64,000 bases of DNA from Acuticoccus sediminis (GTDB taxonomy: Bacteria; Pseudomonadota; Alphaproteobacteria; Rhizobiales; Amorphaceae). How positions within the stretch are numbered: the first letter of the stretch is position 1; every line of letters starts with the position of its first letter. This document shows, piece by piece, positions 33,986 to 42,797 of the stretch. Under the pieces are notes generated by a model. That model did not search any database. It was not told the DNA's origin and saw nothing but the letters and a program-made list of their open reading frames with translations. The stretch is taken from positions 310,001 through 374,000 of the forward strand of contig NZ_QHHQ01000001.1 of assembly GCF_003258595.1 (NCBI RefSeq), in the 5' to 3' direction. Made by a program: the position numbers and the translations under genes.

Positions 33986-35221
33986 TCAATGGAGGGTCCT
34001 CTTGTGGAAGGCGCCGTCCTTCATGATGACGCTCATGTGCTGACCCTGGCCGCCGAAGAGGGACAGGTCCTTCAGGGGGTTGCCGTCGATCACCAGGAGG
34101 TCGGCGAAGGCGCCGGGCTCCAGGCAGCCGAGCTTGCCCTCCTGCCGGAGGACCCTGGCGGCGATCGTGGTCGCCGAGCGCACGATGTCGAGCGCGGGGA
34201 CGACGTTGGAGCGCAGCTCGAACTCGCGGCTCTGGTCCACCTGGAGCTGGCCGAGGAGGTCCGAGCCGTAGGCCACCGGCACCCCGGCGCGCTTGCAGAT
34301 CTCGAGCGACTTCAGGCCGCCCTCGATGACGACGTCGTTCTTCTCCAGCATTTCGCCGGACATGCCGTACTCGGCCGCCCGCTCCTTCATCGCGTAGTAG
34401 GCGACGAGGTTGGCGACGAGGAACATGTCCTTCCCGGCCATCAGCTGGGCGGACGCGTCATCGATGAGGTTGCCGTGCTCGATCGTGCGGACGCCGGCGT
34501 GGGCGGCGCGGGTGATCGCCTCCGGCGAGTAGGCGTGGGCGCAGGTGTAGCGGCCGAAGGCGTTCGCCTCCTCCACCGCCGCTGCGACCTCGCCGACCGA
34601 GAACTGCATCGAATCCAGCGGGTCGAACGGCGAGGCGACGCCGCCCGACATCATGATCTTCACGTGGTCGCAGCCCTGGCGCATCTCCTCGCGCACGGCC
34701 TTGCGGACCTCGGTCTTGCCGTCGGCGACGCCCATCACGAAGGCGAGCGCGTTGCAACACGGGCAGAGCGCGCCGGGGTCGGTGCGGCGGCGCATGTCCG
34801 AGTGGCCGCCCGTCGGCCCGAGGGCACGCCCGGCGATGAAGAGCCGCGGCCCGGGGCAGTAGCCCTGCTCGACCGCCTGCTTGATGCCCCAGTCGGCCCC
34901 GCCGGTGTCCCGCACGGTGGTGAAGCCGCGGTCCAGCATGCCGCGCAGCGCGGCCATTGCGTTCGCGGTCATGAGCGTCAGCGGCATCGTCTCGAGGCGG
35001 CTGATGAACACCTCCGCCAGCATGATGTGCACGTGGCAGTCGATCAGGCCCGGCATCAGTGTGCCACCGGCACAGTCGACGACGGCGGCGTCCGGGGCCG
35101 TGATCGGCTTGTCCGAGACTTCGCGGATGAGATTGCCTTCGACCAAGAGCTGGTGCCCGGGAAGGATTTCATCCTTCGTCGGGTCGAGCATGGCGAAGTT
35201 CTTAAAGAGGATCTGCCCCAA
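33986..35221 (-). CDS. Prolidase-like amidohydrolase, paralogue 2
   Basis: A 411-residue protein clearly paralogous to its downstream neighbour: the same length, the same HxH ('DCHVHIMLAE'), Lys ('HVKIMMSGG'), His, His and Asp metal ligands, and the same CPCCN cluster, but many differences in the 'GFTTVRDTGGADWGIKQ' and C-terminal regions. Keeping two intact copies in one operon suggests different side-chain preferences for one class of substrate. Only 37 bp separate the two genes. Predicted cytoplasmic metal-dependent dipeptidase or N-acyl amino acid hydrolase. Confidence 0.87.
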   Translation of the reverse strand: MGQILFKNFAMLDPTKDEILPGHQLLVEGNLIREVSDKPITAPDAAVVDCAGGTLMPGLIDCHVHIMLAEVFISRLETMPLTLMTANAMAALRGMLDRGFTTVRDTGGADWGIKQAVEQGYCPGPRLFIAGRALGPTGGHSDMRRRTDPGALCPCCNALAFVMGVADGKTEVRKAVREEMRQGCDHVKIMMSGGVASPFDPLDSMQFSVGEVAAAVEEANAFGRYTCAHAYSPEAITRAAHAGVRTIEHGNLIDDASAQLMAGKDMFLVANLVAYYAMKERAAEYGMSGEMLEKNDVVIEGGLKSLEICKRAGVPVAYGSDLLGQLQVDQSREFELRSNVVPALDIVRSATTIAARVLRQEGKLGCLEPGAFADLLVIDGNPLKDLSLFGGQGQHMSVIMKDGAFHKRTLH

Positions 35222-35330
35222 GGAGCGGTCTCCAATCAGAAGTGAGCGCCGGTATGGCCTGCCGCGGCCGGATCATGTGCCAGCGATGACGCGTGATCAA
35301 GACTTTGGCATGCCATTCTTTTGTGCGCGA

Positions 35331-36548
35331 TTATGCCTCGTATCCGAACGGATCGTCGACTGTGTGACTAGGACCCGAAAACCAGCGAGGCCCATCTTCG
35401 GTGACGGTCGCGCAATCTTCCAATCGAATGCCAAACTCGCCGTAGATGCAAATCGTCGGTTCGATCGAGAAGCAGTTGCCGACCTTCAGCGGAGCAGTGT
35501 TGCCGCGCACGATGTAGCTGTCCTCGTGCACCTCGATTCCGATGCCGTGGCCAGTGCGATGCGGCAGTCCCGGCAAAGCATAATCCTTGCCAAAACCGGC
35601 CGATTCGATGACGCCGCGTGCGGCATCGTCGACCGCATGGTGCGGCGCGCCCTTCTGCGCGGCGTTGAAGCCCGCCTCCTGCGCCCTCTTCTCGATGTCC
35701 CAGACCTCGCGCTGGCGCGGGTTCGGCTCGCCGAAGACGTAGGTACGCGTCAGGTCCGAGCGGTAGCCGCCGACCCAGCCGCCGATGTCCATCAGCACCA
35801 TGTCGCCGTCCTCGAGCGTCTGCGGGTAGTCGACGCCGTGCGGGTAGGCGGTCGCCTCGCCGAACAGGATCAGCGGCGGGTACGGCGTCGGCACCGCGCC
35901 CAGCCGGCGATGCGCCTCCTGCACGAACGCCTGCACCTCGGTGGTGGTGATGCCCTCGTGGAGGATCCGCGCCGAGGCCTTGTGGACCTCCTCGGTGACC
36001 TTGGCGGCGATGTCGAGGAGCGCCACCTCCGCCGCGGTCTTCTGCGAGCGCAGCGCGGCGGTGACCACCGCGCCGTTCTGGAAGTCGTAGCGGTTGCCGG
36101 CCTTCCTCATGCCGTCGAAGTTGAAGAAGGGCGTCGCCGGGTCGACCGCCACGACGCCGCTCTCGTAGCCGAGGGAGGCGATGGTGTCGGCCACCAGCGC
36201 CGTCGGGTCCTCGTGCTCCTGCCAGACGCGGATGTCGTCGCCGAACTTCAGCATGGAGCGCGTCTTCGGCTCCTCGAAGGCGGGGCTGAGGTAGGTGACG
36301 GGGCCCTCGGCCGGGATGATCGCCCCGTGCAGCCGCTCCGTCAGCTTCAGGCTGATGCCGGTGAAGTAGAAGAGGTTCGCCGACGTATCGAGGTAGAGGG
36401 CGGAGATCCCCTCCTTCTTCATCAGCGCCTGGGCCCGCTTCACGCGCTCCAAGTGCTCGTCGATGCCGATCGGGGTGATCCCGCCGGTCATCTTCGTCAT
36501 CTTCTCCAGTTCGGCGGCCGCTGTCGAACCACCAACGCCGAGGGTCAT
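35331..36548 (-). CDS. M24 family Xaa-Pro peptidase
   Basis: A 405-residue metallopeptidase with the creatinase-type N domain ('SALYLDTSANLFYFTGISLKL') and the pita-bread catalytic domain. All five metal ligands are present: two Asp in 'DIGGWVGGYRSDLTRT', His in 'RTGHGIGIEVHE', Glu in 'CFSIEPTICI' and Glu in 'GIRLEDCATVTEDG'. Members include Xaa-Pro aminopeptidases and dipeptidases. It heads the leftward operon, 109 bp before amidohydrolase 2, so it likely takes part in breaking down the imported compound. The start is ATG at 36548; a later in-frame ATG exists, so the first ~20 residues are less certain. Confidence 0.88.
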   Translation of the reverse strand: MTLGVGGSTAAAELEKMTKMTGGITPIGIDEHLERVKRAQALMKKEGISALYLDTSANLFYFTGISLKLTERLHGAIIPAEGPVTYLSPAFEEPKTRSMLKFGDDIRVWQEHEDPTALVADTIASLGYESGVVAVDPATPFFNFDGMRKAGNRYDFQNGAVVTAALRSQKTAAEVALLDIAAKVTEEVHKASARILHEGITTTEVQAFVQEAHRRLGAVPTPYPPLILFGEATAYPHGVDYPQTLEDGDMVLMDIGGWVGGYRSDLTRTYVFGEPNPRQREVWDIEKRAQEAGFNAAQKGAPHHAVDDAARGVIESAGFGKDYALPGLPHRTGHGIGIEVHEDSYIVRGNTAPLKVGNCFSIEPTICIYGEFGIRLEDCATVTEDGPRWFSGPSHTVDDPFGYEA

Positions 36549-36700
36549 TGCGCGTCCCCCGATGCGGTCTGGGCGGGTCTCATCTTAGGCTCCATTGCTG
36601 ACGAAAGTTTCGGCACATAAGCGCCTGGATTCGGGTAAGGATTCGGATCGGCCCCGCCCCGGCGACCGAGGCTCGGCCGCCTGAGACGAGAGGACGATCC

Positions 36701-37195
36701 ATGGATTTCGATGCCTTCACCCGCGCCGTCGCCGCGCCCGGCCAGCCGGCCGCCGCCTTCGGGGCGCTCGCCGAGATGGCCGCGGCCGGGCCGGGCGTGA
36801 AGCTCTTCACGGCGCTCACCATCGACCAGACGGCGGGGCTCCTGCGCCGCAGCTTCTCCAACATGCCGGACGCCTACCCCGCGAAGGGCACCAAGAAGAT
36901 CGCCGACACGACGATCACCGGGCACCTCCTCGCCGACGCCGGGCCGGTGCTCAGCGACGGGCGCGAGGCGGTCGAGGCGAACTTCTACGACCACGAGCTG
37001 ATCTTCTCGCTCGGGTGCGAGAGCTGCCTCAACGTTCCGATCACCGTCGCGGGCGAGGTGATCGGGTCGATCAACCTGCTGCATGCCGCCGGCCACTACA
37101 CGCCCGAGCGCATCGAGGCGGCGAAGGCGCTGCGCCTGCCGGCGGTCGCGGCCTTCCTGATCGAGCGCCAGTGGGGCGACGCGCTCACGGTGTGA
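36701..37195 (+). CDS. GAF domain protein
   Basis: A 164-residue protein made of a single GAF domain: 'VKLFTALTIDQTAGLLRRSFSN' (first strands), 'LSDGREAVEANFYDHELIFSLGCESCLNVPI' read in the middle, and 'GEVIGSINLLHAAGHYTPERI' (last strands and helix). A CESC pair near residue 107 could be redox active, as in free methionine-(R)-sulfoxide reductases, but the rest of that active site is not evident. It is cytoplasmic. It is divergent from the M24 operon across 152 bp, so it may sense a metabolite for that locus. Ligand unknown. Confidence 0.75.
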   Translation: MDFDAFTRAVAAPGQPAAAFGALAEMAAAGPGVKLFTALTIDQTAGLLRRSFSNMPDAYPAKGTKKIADTTITGHLLADAGPVLSDGREAVEANFYDHELIFSLGCESCLNVPITVAGEVIGSINLLHAAGHYTPERIEAAKALRLPAVAAFLIERQWGDALTV

Positions 37196-37203
37196 GGAGA
37201 GGC

Positions 37204-38124
37204 TCACGCGGCGGCCCCCGCGGGCGCCTGCGAGGCCATCAGCGCGGGCGTCGCGGGCAGGACCAGAACCTCGGCCCCCTCGACGCTCGCGACCACGCTG
37301 CGGCGCACCTGTTCGCACCGGGCGACGACGGTGCGCCACTCCCGGTTCATGGCGAAACCGAGCGCGATCTCGATGATCGGGACCCCGCCGGAGCGGCGGG
37401 TGCGGATGTCGAGGATGTCGTCGAACGCGTCGAAGCTGTCCGCCAGCCCGCGCAGGATGAGGAGCTGGACCTTCTCCTCCAGCGCCCGGTCGGCGAGCTC
37501 CCAGAAGGCGTTCCGGAAGGTCTGGTAGGCGGTGTAGAGCATCGCTGACGCGATCACGCAGCCGGCGATCGGATCGCCGATCGCGAACCGCGGATCGAAC
37601 GCGGCCGCCGACACCAGGACGATGGTGAGGCCGAGGCCGCACACGTCGATGAGCTGGGCCCGCCGCCACGCCTTGACGACGCCGGACGGCTCCTTCGCCA
37701 GCGGCGCGGAGAGCGCATAGAGCGCGGCCGACTGGGCGAGCAGGATCGTCGTGATGACCAGCGGAGCGGCGACGCTCTCCGGCGGCGACGGCTCGAGGAC
37801 GCGGTAGAGGCTCGCCGAGGCGATGCCGAGCCCCGAAAGCGTGAAGGAGACGGCGAGAATCGAGCTCGCGATCGCCTCCAGCTTGCCGGTCCCGTACGGG
37901 AAGACCAGCGCGCAGGAGTGGCGCGCCGCCCGCGTCGTCAGGAAGACGAGCAGCGAGAACAGGATGTAGATGACGGTGAAGACCGCGTCTCCGATCAGTC
38001 CGATGGACGTCGACCCGAGCGCCGCGACGAGCTGCGGTCCGGCGATCACCGTCGAAAGGGTGATCGAGACGAGCTGAAGCTGCTGGAAGTTCAGCCGGCG
38101 GGGGGCCCGGACCGCGTCCCTCAA
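37204..38124 (-). CDS. Cation diffusion facilitator-like protein with degenerate metal site
   Basis: A 306-residue CDF-family protein with six membrane spans and a C-terminal cytoplasmic domain. The family motif 'FPYGTGKLEAI' is at residues 75-85. The transport site is reduced: in span 2 the DxxxD pair becomes Asp46 and Thr50, and in span 5 the HxxxD pair becomes Ala156 and Asp160. Only half of the usual four ligands remain. It may carry a different ion, act as a sensor, or be losing function. The start is TTG at 38124, overlapping the livM-type stop by 4 bases, so it is the last gene of the branched-chain-type ABC operon. No better start is seen. Confidence 0.78.
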   Translation of the reverse strand: MRDAVRAPRRLNFQQLQLVSITLSTVIAGPQLVAALGSTSIGLIGDAVFTVIYILFSLLVFLTTRAARHSCALVFPYGTGKLEAIASSILAVSFTLSGLGIASASLYRVLEPSPPESVAAPLVITTILLAQSAALYALSAPLAKEPSGVVKAWRRAQLIDVCGLGLTIVLVSAAAFDPRFAIGDPIAGCVIASAMLYTAYQTFRNAFWELADRALEEKVQLLILRGLADSFDAFDDILDIRTRRSGGVPIIEIALGFAMNREWRTVVARCEQVRRSVVASVEGAEVLVLPATPALMASQAPAGAAA

Positions 38125-39053
38125 GTTCGCCTCCGTGCCGAACCCGTCGTGCCCGGCTGGACCGGCATTCGCGGTGGCCGCTCGGCGAGAAGGCCCGACG
38201 GCTTCAGCCGCATGATGACGATGAGAAGGCTGCCGATCACCATTTCGCGCAGCGCCGCGCCCTGCGCGCCGGAGAGGCCGGGGATCACGCCCTCGAGGAA
38301 GCGGCTCCCCTCCAGGATCCCCATCACGATGACCGCGCCGACGACCGCGCCGGTGGCGTTGCCGGTGCCGCCCGCCGTGAGGGAGAGGAAGATGTAGATG
38401 GTCAGGAGCGGGCGGAAGATATCCGGCGCGATGTAGCTCGTGAAGTGCGCGTAGAGGACCCCGCCGAGGCCAAGGAGCGCCGCGCCCAGCGCGAACGCCT
38501 CAACCTTCATGCGGCGCACGGGCTTGCCGGCGACGGCCGCCGCGGTCTCGTCCTCCCGGAGTGCGCGGAGCGCGCGGCCGTAGGGGCTGATCCTGAGGCG
38601 CCGCGACAGGAACCAGGCGACCGCGACGCACACGACGGTGATCGCCGCGAAGAGGGCGTTGAACTCGAACGGCGTCAGCTCGGCGCGGAACGGGCCGGGA
38701 ATCCCGGAGATGCCGTCCGACCCGTTGGTCAGCCAGATCTCGTTGGCCGCGATCAGCCGCACGAACTCGCCGAAGCCGAGGGTGACGATGGCGAGGTAGT
38801 CACCGCGCAGCTTGAGCGTCAGGCGCGACAGGAGCCCGCCGACGAGGGCCGCCGCCGCCATCGCGGCGATCGCGGCGAGCGGGATCGGCAGCCCCAGGAT
38901 GGAGAGGAGCGCGGAGACGTAGGCGCCCACCGCGAAGAACCCCGCGAGGCCGAGGTTGATCATCCCCGTCATGCCCCAGATGACGTTCAGGCCCAGCGCC
39001 AGCATCGCGTAGATGCCGGCGAAGGTGAGCGTGGCGAGGAGGTAGCTCAGCAT
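38121..39053 (-). CDS. livM: Branched-chain amino acid-type ABC permease (LivM)
   Basis: A 310-residue permease of the LivM type. Features are 'LNVIWGMTGMINLGLAGFFAVGAYVSALL' near residues 23-50, the family 'YLAIVTLGFGEFVRLIAANE' near 105, and about eight spans. It pairs with LivH to form the channel. Family importers take up branched-chain amino acids, urea, amides or aromatic acids, so the substrate is open. It lies 49 bp after livH, and its stop overlaps the CDF gene start. Confidence 0.9.
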   Translation of the reverse strand: MLSYLLATLTFAGIYAMLALGLNVIWGMTGMINLGLAGFFAVGAYVSALLSILGLPIPLAAIAAMAAAALVGGLLSRLTLKLRGDYLAIVTLGFGEFVRLIAANEIWLTNGSDGISGIPGPFRAELTPFEFNALFAAITVVCVAVAWFLSRRLRISPYGRALRALREDETAAAVAGKPVRRMKVEAFALGAALLGLGGVLYAHFTSYIAPDIFRPLLTIYIFLSLTAGGTGNATGAVVGAVIVMGILEGSRFLEGVIPGLSGAQGAALREMVIGSLLIVIMRLKPSGLLAERPPRMPVQPGTTGSARRRT

Positions 39054-39102
39054 GCGCGAGCCTCCGGACGGCGGGTGAGACGGCGAGGACGGACCGGGGC
39101 CA

Positions 39103-39969
39103 TCAGTATGCGCGCTCCCCGAGAAGGCCGCGGGGGCGGAAGGTCAGGACGATGACGATGGCAAGGAAGCCGACCGCGCTCCGGTAGGACGGCGACAGCA
39201 CGATGAGCGACAGCTCCTCGCCGAGCCCCACCACCATGGCCCCCAGCACCGCGCCGGGGATCGAGCCCAGCCCGCCCACGACGGCCGCGGCGAAGATCGG
39301 CAGGATGAAGCGGAATCCGGTCAGGGGATCGATGGACGTCCCGACGCCGAGCAGCATGCCGCCCGCCCCGACGAGCCCCATGCCGAAGAACACCGTGAGG
39401 CGCCCGATCATGATCGGGTCGATGCCCTTCAGCTCGGCGAGCGCGGGGTTGTCGGCGACGGCGCGCATGGACTTGCCGATCCGCGTGTAGCGCAGCGCCA
39501 GGAAGACGGCGCTCATGAGGGCGAGCGCGAGGAGGAGGTTCTCCACCTGCTGCGGGCCGATCCGCACGCCCCAGATGCGCCAGTCGCGCACCAGCGGCAG
39601 GTCGTAGCCGCGCAGGTCGTTGCCGAAGATGAAGCGGACCGCGTTCTCCAGCACGATGGTGAGCGCGATGGAGGCGATCGCCGTCGTCAGTGCCCCGTGC
39701 GGACGGAGCGGACGCAGCGCGATCTCGTCGGACAGGACGCCGACGACGGCGGCGACGAGGAACGCCGCCACCAGCGAGACCTCCACCGGCAGCCCCAGGC
39801 CCACGTTGGCGGCGTAGCCCGCGAACGCGCCGATCGTGGCGTGCGAGGCGACCGCGAAGTTCGGGAAGCGCAGCACGGCGAAGATCGCCGTGAAGCCGAT
39901 GGCGGGGATCGCGAGAAGCGTCCCCATCACGATCCCGTTGACGATGAGCTGGGGCAGAAGGTCGAGCAT
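39103..39969 (-). CDS. livH: Branched-chain amino acid-type ABC permease (LivH)
   Basis: A 288-residue LivH-type permease with 'LIVNGIVMGTLLAIPAIGFTAIFAVLRFPNFA' at the N terminus, 'GKSMRAVADNPALAELKGID' (ATPase-contact loop) near residue 170, and 'PIFAAAVVGGLGSIPGAVLGA' near 225. The ATG (39969-39967) shares a base with the stop of the binding-protein gene (TGATG). It forms the transmembrane channel with LivM. Confidence 0.9.
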   Translation of the reverse strand: MLDLLPQLIVNGIVMGTLLAIPAIGFTAIFAVLRFPNFAVASHATIGAFAGYAANVGLGLPVEVSLVAAFLVAAVVGVLSDEIALRPLRPHGALTTAIASIALTIVLENAVRFIFGNDLRGYDLPLVRDWRIWGVRIGPQQVENLLLALALMSAVFLALRYTRIGKSMRAVADNPALAELKGIDPIMIGRLTVFFGMGLVGAGGMLLGVGTSIDPLTGFRFILPIFAAAVVGGLGSIPGAVLGAMVVGLGEELSLIVLSPSYRSAVGFLAIVIVLTFRPRGLLGERAY

Positions 39970-41171
39970 CAGGTCCGCGCGAACTCGACCGCTGCGCCGT
40001 CTTCGATCCGCTTGAAGAGGAACTGCGTGCCGGTGATGTCACCGATCTCGTTGAAGTCGCACGGCCCGCTGGCGCCGTCGTAGTTGACGCCATCGGCGAT
40101 GATCGGCAGCCCCTCCACGGCGCTGGAAACGACCGTCCCCTCGCCCTGGCTGATGGTGCGAAGGCTGTCCCTGATGGTGGCGCCCGTCGCCTCGCCGCCG
40201 GCCGCGATCGACAGGATCGCGAGGTTGGCGTGGTCGTAGCACTGCGCCGAGTAGGGATCGACCGTCTCGACGCCGAGGATCTTCTGCACGTTGGCGTAGG
40301 CAGGCGAGCCGATGGCAGGCGCCGGTTCCCAGGTGAAGATGCCCTCGAGGACGTCCGCGGGCAGCGCGTCGAGGACCGTCTGGTTCACCGCGTAGGCGGG
40401 GCCGATCAGCTTGCCCTCGTAGCCGGCCTGCCAGAGGTCGCGCAGCAGGACGGTCGTGTCCGCCGTGTAGCCGCCGAGGAGGATGAAGTCCGGCCCGGCA
40501 CGCATGATGGTGTCGACCTCGGAGCGGTAGGTGGACTTGTCCGCCTCGTAGATGAGGCTGTCCATCTCCATGCCGTTCTCGCCGGCGATGCGGGTCATGT
40601 TGTCGATGTTGCCCTGGGCGAACGGCGTTTGCGGGCCGATCCAGCCGAGGTGCGTCGCGCCCTGGTCGACCATGAAGGCGGTGGCGACGTCGTTCTGCAG
40701 CTTCGAGTTCGGCTGCGTGCGGGCGATGAAGCCCCGGTGCGGCAGCAGCGTGATCGAGTCGGCGCCCGACACGCAGAAGAGCATCGTCTGATTCTCCCAG
40801 CAGAGCGGCGCGACGGCGGTGGTCACCGAGGAGGCCCACGTGCCCATGATCGCCGCGACGCCGTCGACGTCGATCAGCTTGCGCGCGGCGCGCACCGCCG
40901 CTTCGGGCGAGGTCTGCGTGTCCTCCGAGACGAGGACGATCTCGCGGCCGAGGACGCCGCCCGCCTCGTTGACCGCGCCGATCACGCCGGCGATCGCGTC
41001 GCGCATGAAGGGGCCGTAGTTGCCGCCGACGCCGGTCAGCGGCGTCAGGGAGCCGAGCTTGATCGGCCCGCCCTGCGCGAAGGCGGCCTGTGCCCGCAGG
41101 ACCGCCGGGGCGGCAAGGCTCGCCGTCATACCGGCGAGGACGCTGCGACGTGTGGGACGGAACGTGGCCAT
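39969..41171 (-). CDS. Branched-chain amino acid-type ABC substrate-binding protein
   Basis: A 400-residue LivJ/LivK-type periplasmic binding protein with a Tat-like leader ('RPTRRSVLAGMTASLAAPAVLRAQA', residues 5-29). The mature protein shows 'IKLGSLTPLTGVGGNYGPFMRDAIAGVIGAVNEAGGVLGREI', typical of type I periplasmic folds. It sits first of the two permeases and after the two ATPases. The cysteines in 'APLCWENQTMLFCVSG' may form a periplasmic disulfide. Ligand unknown. Confidence 0.9.
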   Translation of the reverse strand: MATFRPTRRSVLAGMTASLAAPAVLRAQAAFAQGGPIKLGSLTPLTGVGGNYGPFMRDAIAGVIGAVNEAGGVLGREIVLVSEDTQTSPEAAVRAARKLIDVDGVAAIMGTWASSVTTAVAPLCWENQTMLFCVSGADSITLLPHRGFIARTQPNSKLQNDVATAFMVDQGATHLGWIGPQTPFAQGNIDNMTRIAGENGMEMDSLIYEADKSTYRSEVDTIMRAGPDFILLGGYTADTTVLLRDLWQAGYEGKLIGPAYAVNQTVLDALPADVLEGIFTWEPAPAIGSPAYANVQKILGVETVDPYSAQCYDHANLAILSIAAGGEATGATIRDSLRTISQGEGTVVSSAVEGLPIIADGVNYDGASGPCDFNEIGDITGTQFLFKRIEDGAAVEFART

Positions 41172-41182
41172 CTTGGGCTCCT

Positions 41183-41893
41183 TCAGTGCATTCCGAGGAA
41201 GGTGCGGCGAATGTCGGGATCGGCGGAGAGGGCGGCGCCCGTCCCCTCGGCGTGGTTGAGGCCGGCGGCGAGGATGTACGCGCGGTCGGCGATCTGCAGC
41301 GCGTCGAACGCGTTCTGCTCGACGAGGACGATGGCGACGCCCGACGCGGCGATCTCGCGGATAACCGCGAACATCTCGTGCGCCGCCTTCGGCGAGAGAC
41401 CGGCGGACGGCTCGTCCAGCAGCATCACCTGCGGCTCCACCATCATGCCGATCGCCATCGCGAGGAGCTGGCGCTGGCCGCCCGACAGCGTGCGCGCCGC
41501 GTCGTGCCGCTTCTCGGCGAGGACGGGGAAGCGGGCGAACAGGCCGTCGATGCGCGGGCGCACGTTGGCGCGGTCGACGGTGCCGCCGATCTCGAGGTTC
41601 TCGCGCACGCTCATCGTGGCGAAAACGTTCGACTCCTGCGGCACGTAGGCGACGCCGTTGGCGACGACCTCGCGCGGCTTCATGCCGGTCAGTTCCCTGC
41701 CGGCGAGGGTGACGTGGCCCTCGCGGACGGCGATCTGCCCCGTCACGGCCTTCAGCATCGTCGACTTGCCGGCCCCGTTGGGGCCGAGGACGGCGACGAT
41801 CTCGCCGGCGTCCGCCGTCATCGAGACGCCCTTCAGGATCATGTCCGCCCTGGTGTAGCCAGCGACCACGTTGTCGATCACGAGCGTCGTCAT
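41183..41893 (-). CDS. livF: Branched-chain amino acid-type ABC ATPase (LivF)
   Basis: A 236-residue ATPase: Walker A 'GPNGAGKST' near residue 36, 'YVPQESNVFATMSVRENL' Q-loop, signature 'LSGGQRQLL' near 137, Walker B 'VMLLDEPSAGLSP' near 157, switch His replaced by Gln in the usual LivF fashion ('LVEQNAFDAL'). The ATG at 41893 overlaps the livG stop (ATGA). Confidence 0.93.
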   Translation of the reverse strand: MTTLVIDNVVAGYTRADMILKGVSMTADAGEIVAVLGPNGAGKSTMLKAVTGQIAVREGHVTLAGRELTGMKPREVVANGVAYVPQESNVFATMSVRENLEIGGTVDRANVRPRIDGLFARFPVLAEKRHDAARTLSGGQRQLLAMAIGMMVEPQVMLLDEPSAGLSPKAAHEMFAVIREIAASGVAIVLVEQNAFDALQIADRAYILAAGLNHAEGTGAALSADPDIRRTFLGMH

Positions 41894-42654
41894 GCGCGCC
41901 GTCCGAGGTAGGCGTCCTGCACGCGCGCGTCGGAGGTCACCTCCTCGAAGGTGCCCTCCACCAGCGTCGTCCCGTCCGCCATCACGATGACCGTGTCGCA
42001 GAGCTCGGAGACGAGCGCCATGTCGTGCTCGACGATGAGGAAGGTGAGGCCGGTGGCGGCGAGTTCGCGGATGCGCTCGGCGATCTCCCGCCCCAGCGTG
42101 GGGTTCACGCCGGCGACCGGCTCGTCGAGCAGGATGAGCTTCGGCCCGCCCATCAGCGCGCGGCCGATCTCCAGCAGCTTCTTCTGTCCGCCGGAGAGAT
42201 CGGCCGACATGTTCGCCAGGACGTGGTCGAGCCTGAGGCGCCGGGCGATCTCGAACGCACGCTCGGCGAGCTCGCTCTCGCGCTTCAGCCAGCGGGACGG
42301 ATTGAAGAGCGCCGTGCCGAGCCGCTCGCCCGGCTGGTCGGCGCCATGAAGCAGCAGCGTCTCGAAGACGCTGAGCTTGGGAAAGCCGCGCGCGATCTGG
42401 AAGGTGCGCACCAGACCGCGCAGGCTGATCTCGTCCGGCCGCCACCCGGTGATGTCCGTCCCGTCGAAGGTGACGCGGCCGGACTGGGGCGGAATGACGC
42501 CGGAGATGCAGTTGAAGGCGGTCGTCTTGCCTGCCCCGTTGGGGCCGATGAGACCGGTGATGCTCCCGGTGGCGACGGTGAACCCCGCGCCGTTGAGGGC
42601 ACGGACGCCGTAGAAGTTCCGTGTCAGCCCCTCGACCGAGAGCAGGTCCGCCAT
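41890..42654 (-). CDS. livG: Branched-chain amino acid-type ABC ATPase (LivG)
   Basis: A 254-residue ATPase: Walker A 'GPNGAGKTT' near residue 37, 'LVRTFQIARGFPKLSV' Q-loop, signature 'LSGGQKKLL' near 154, Walker B 'LILLDEPVAGVNP' near 174, switch His in 'LIVEHDMALV'. The C terminus 'VQDAYLGRRA' is typical LivG. It is the first gene of livGF-binding protein-livHM-CDF, all leftward. Confidence 0.93.
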   Translation of the reverse strand: MADLLSVEGLTRNFYGVRALNGAGFTVATGSITGLIGPNGAGKTTAFNCISGVIPPQSGRVTFDGTDITGWRPDEISLRGLVRTFQIARGFPKLSVFETLLLHGADQPGERLGTALFNPSRWLKRESELAERAFEIARRLRLDHVLANMSADLSGGQKKLLEIGRALMGGPKLILLDEPVAGVNPTLGREIAERIRELAATGLTFLIVEHDMALVSELCDTVIVMADGTTLVEGTFEEVTSDARVQDAYLGRRA

Positions 42655-42672
42655 CCGTACACCTTCGCGCCC

Positions 42673-42691
42673 CCGCGGCTTAGGGCCGCGG
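42673..42691 (+). terminator. Stem-loop upstream of livG
   Basis: A 7-bp stem (CCGCGGC with GCCGCGG) and a 5-base loop are followed on the plus strand by a T-rich tract (TCATTTTATCTTT). No plus-strand gene precedes it. On the minus strand it would lie in the livG leader or after the hisD-like operon, without a U-tract. Role unclear. Confidence 0.35.
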
Positions 42692-42759
42692 TCATTTTAT
42701 CTTTCGGCGAAGCAATCACCGTGCCACCGGACCGCAGGGCGGACAAGTGATCCGCGTGT

Positions 42760-42774
42760 TTTCAACGTGTGAAA
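42760..42774 (-). promoter_or_regulatory. Possible operator upstream of livG
   Basis: TTTCA-N5-TGAAA is a 15-bp palindrome in the AT-rich part of the 143-bp spacer between the hisD-like gene and livG. It could bind a dimeric regulator of the liv-type operon. No regulator gene is adjacent. Confidence 0.3.
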
Positions 42775-42797
42775 TTTCTGAAACCTGCCAAGGGCGG

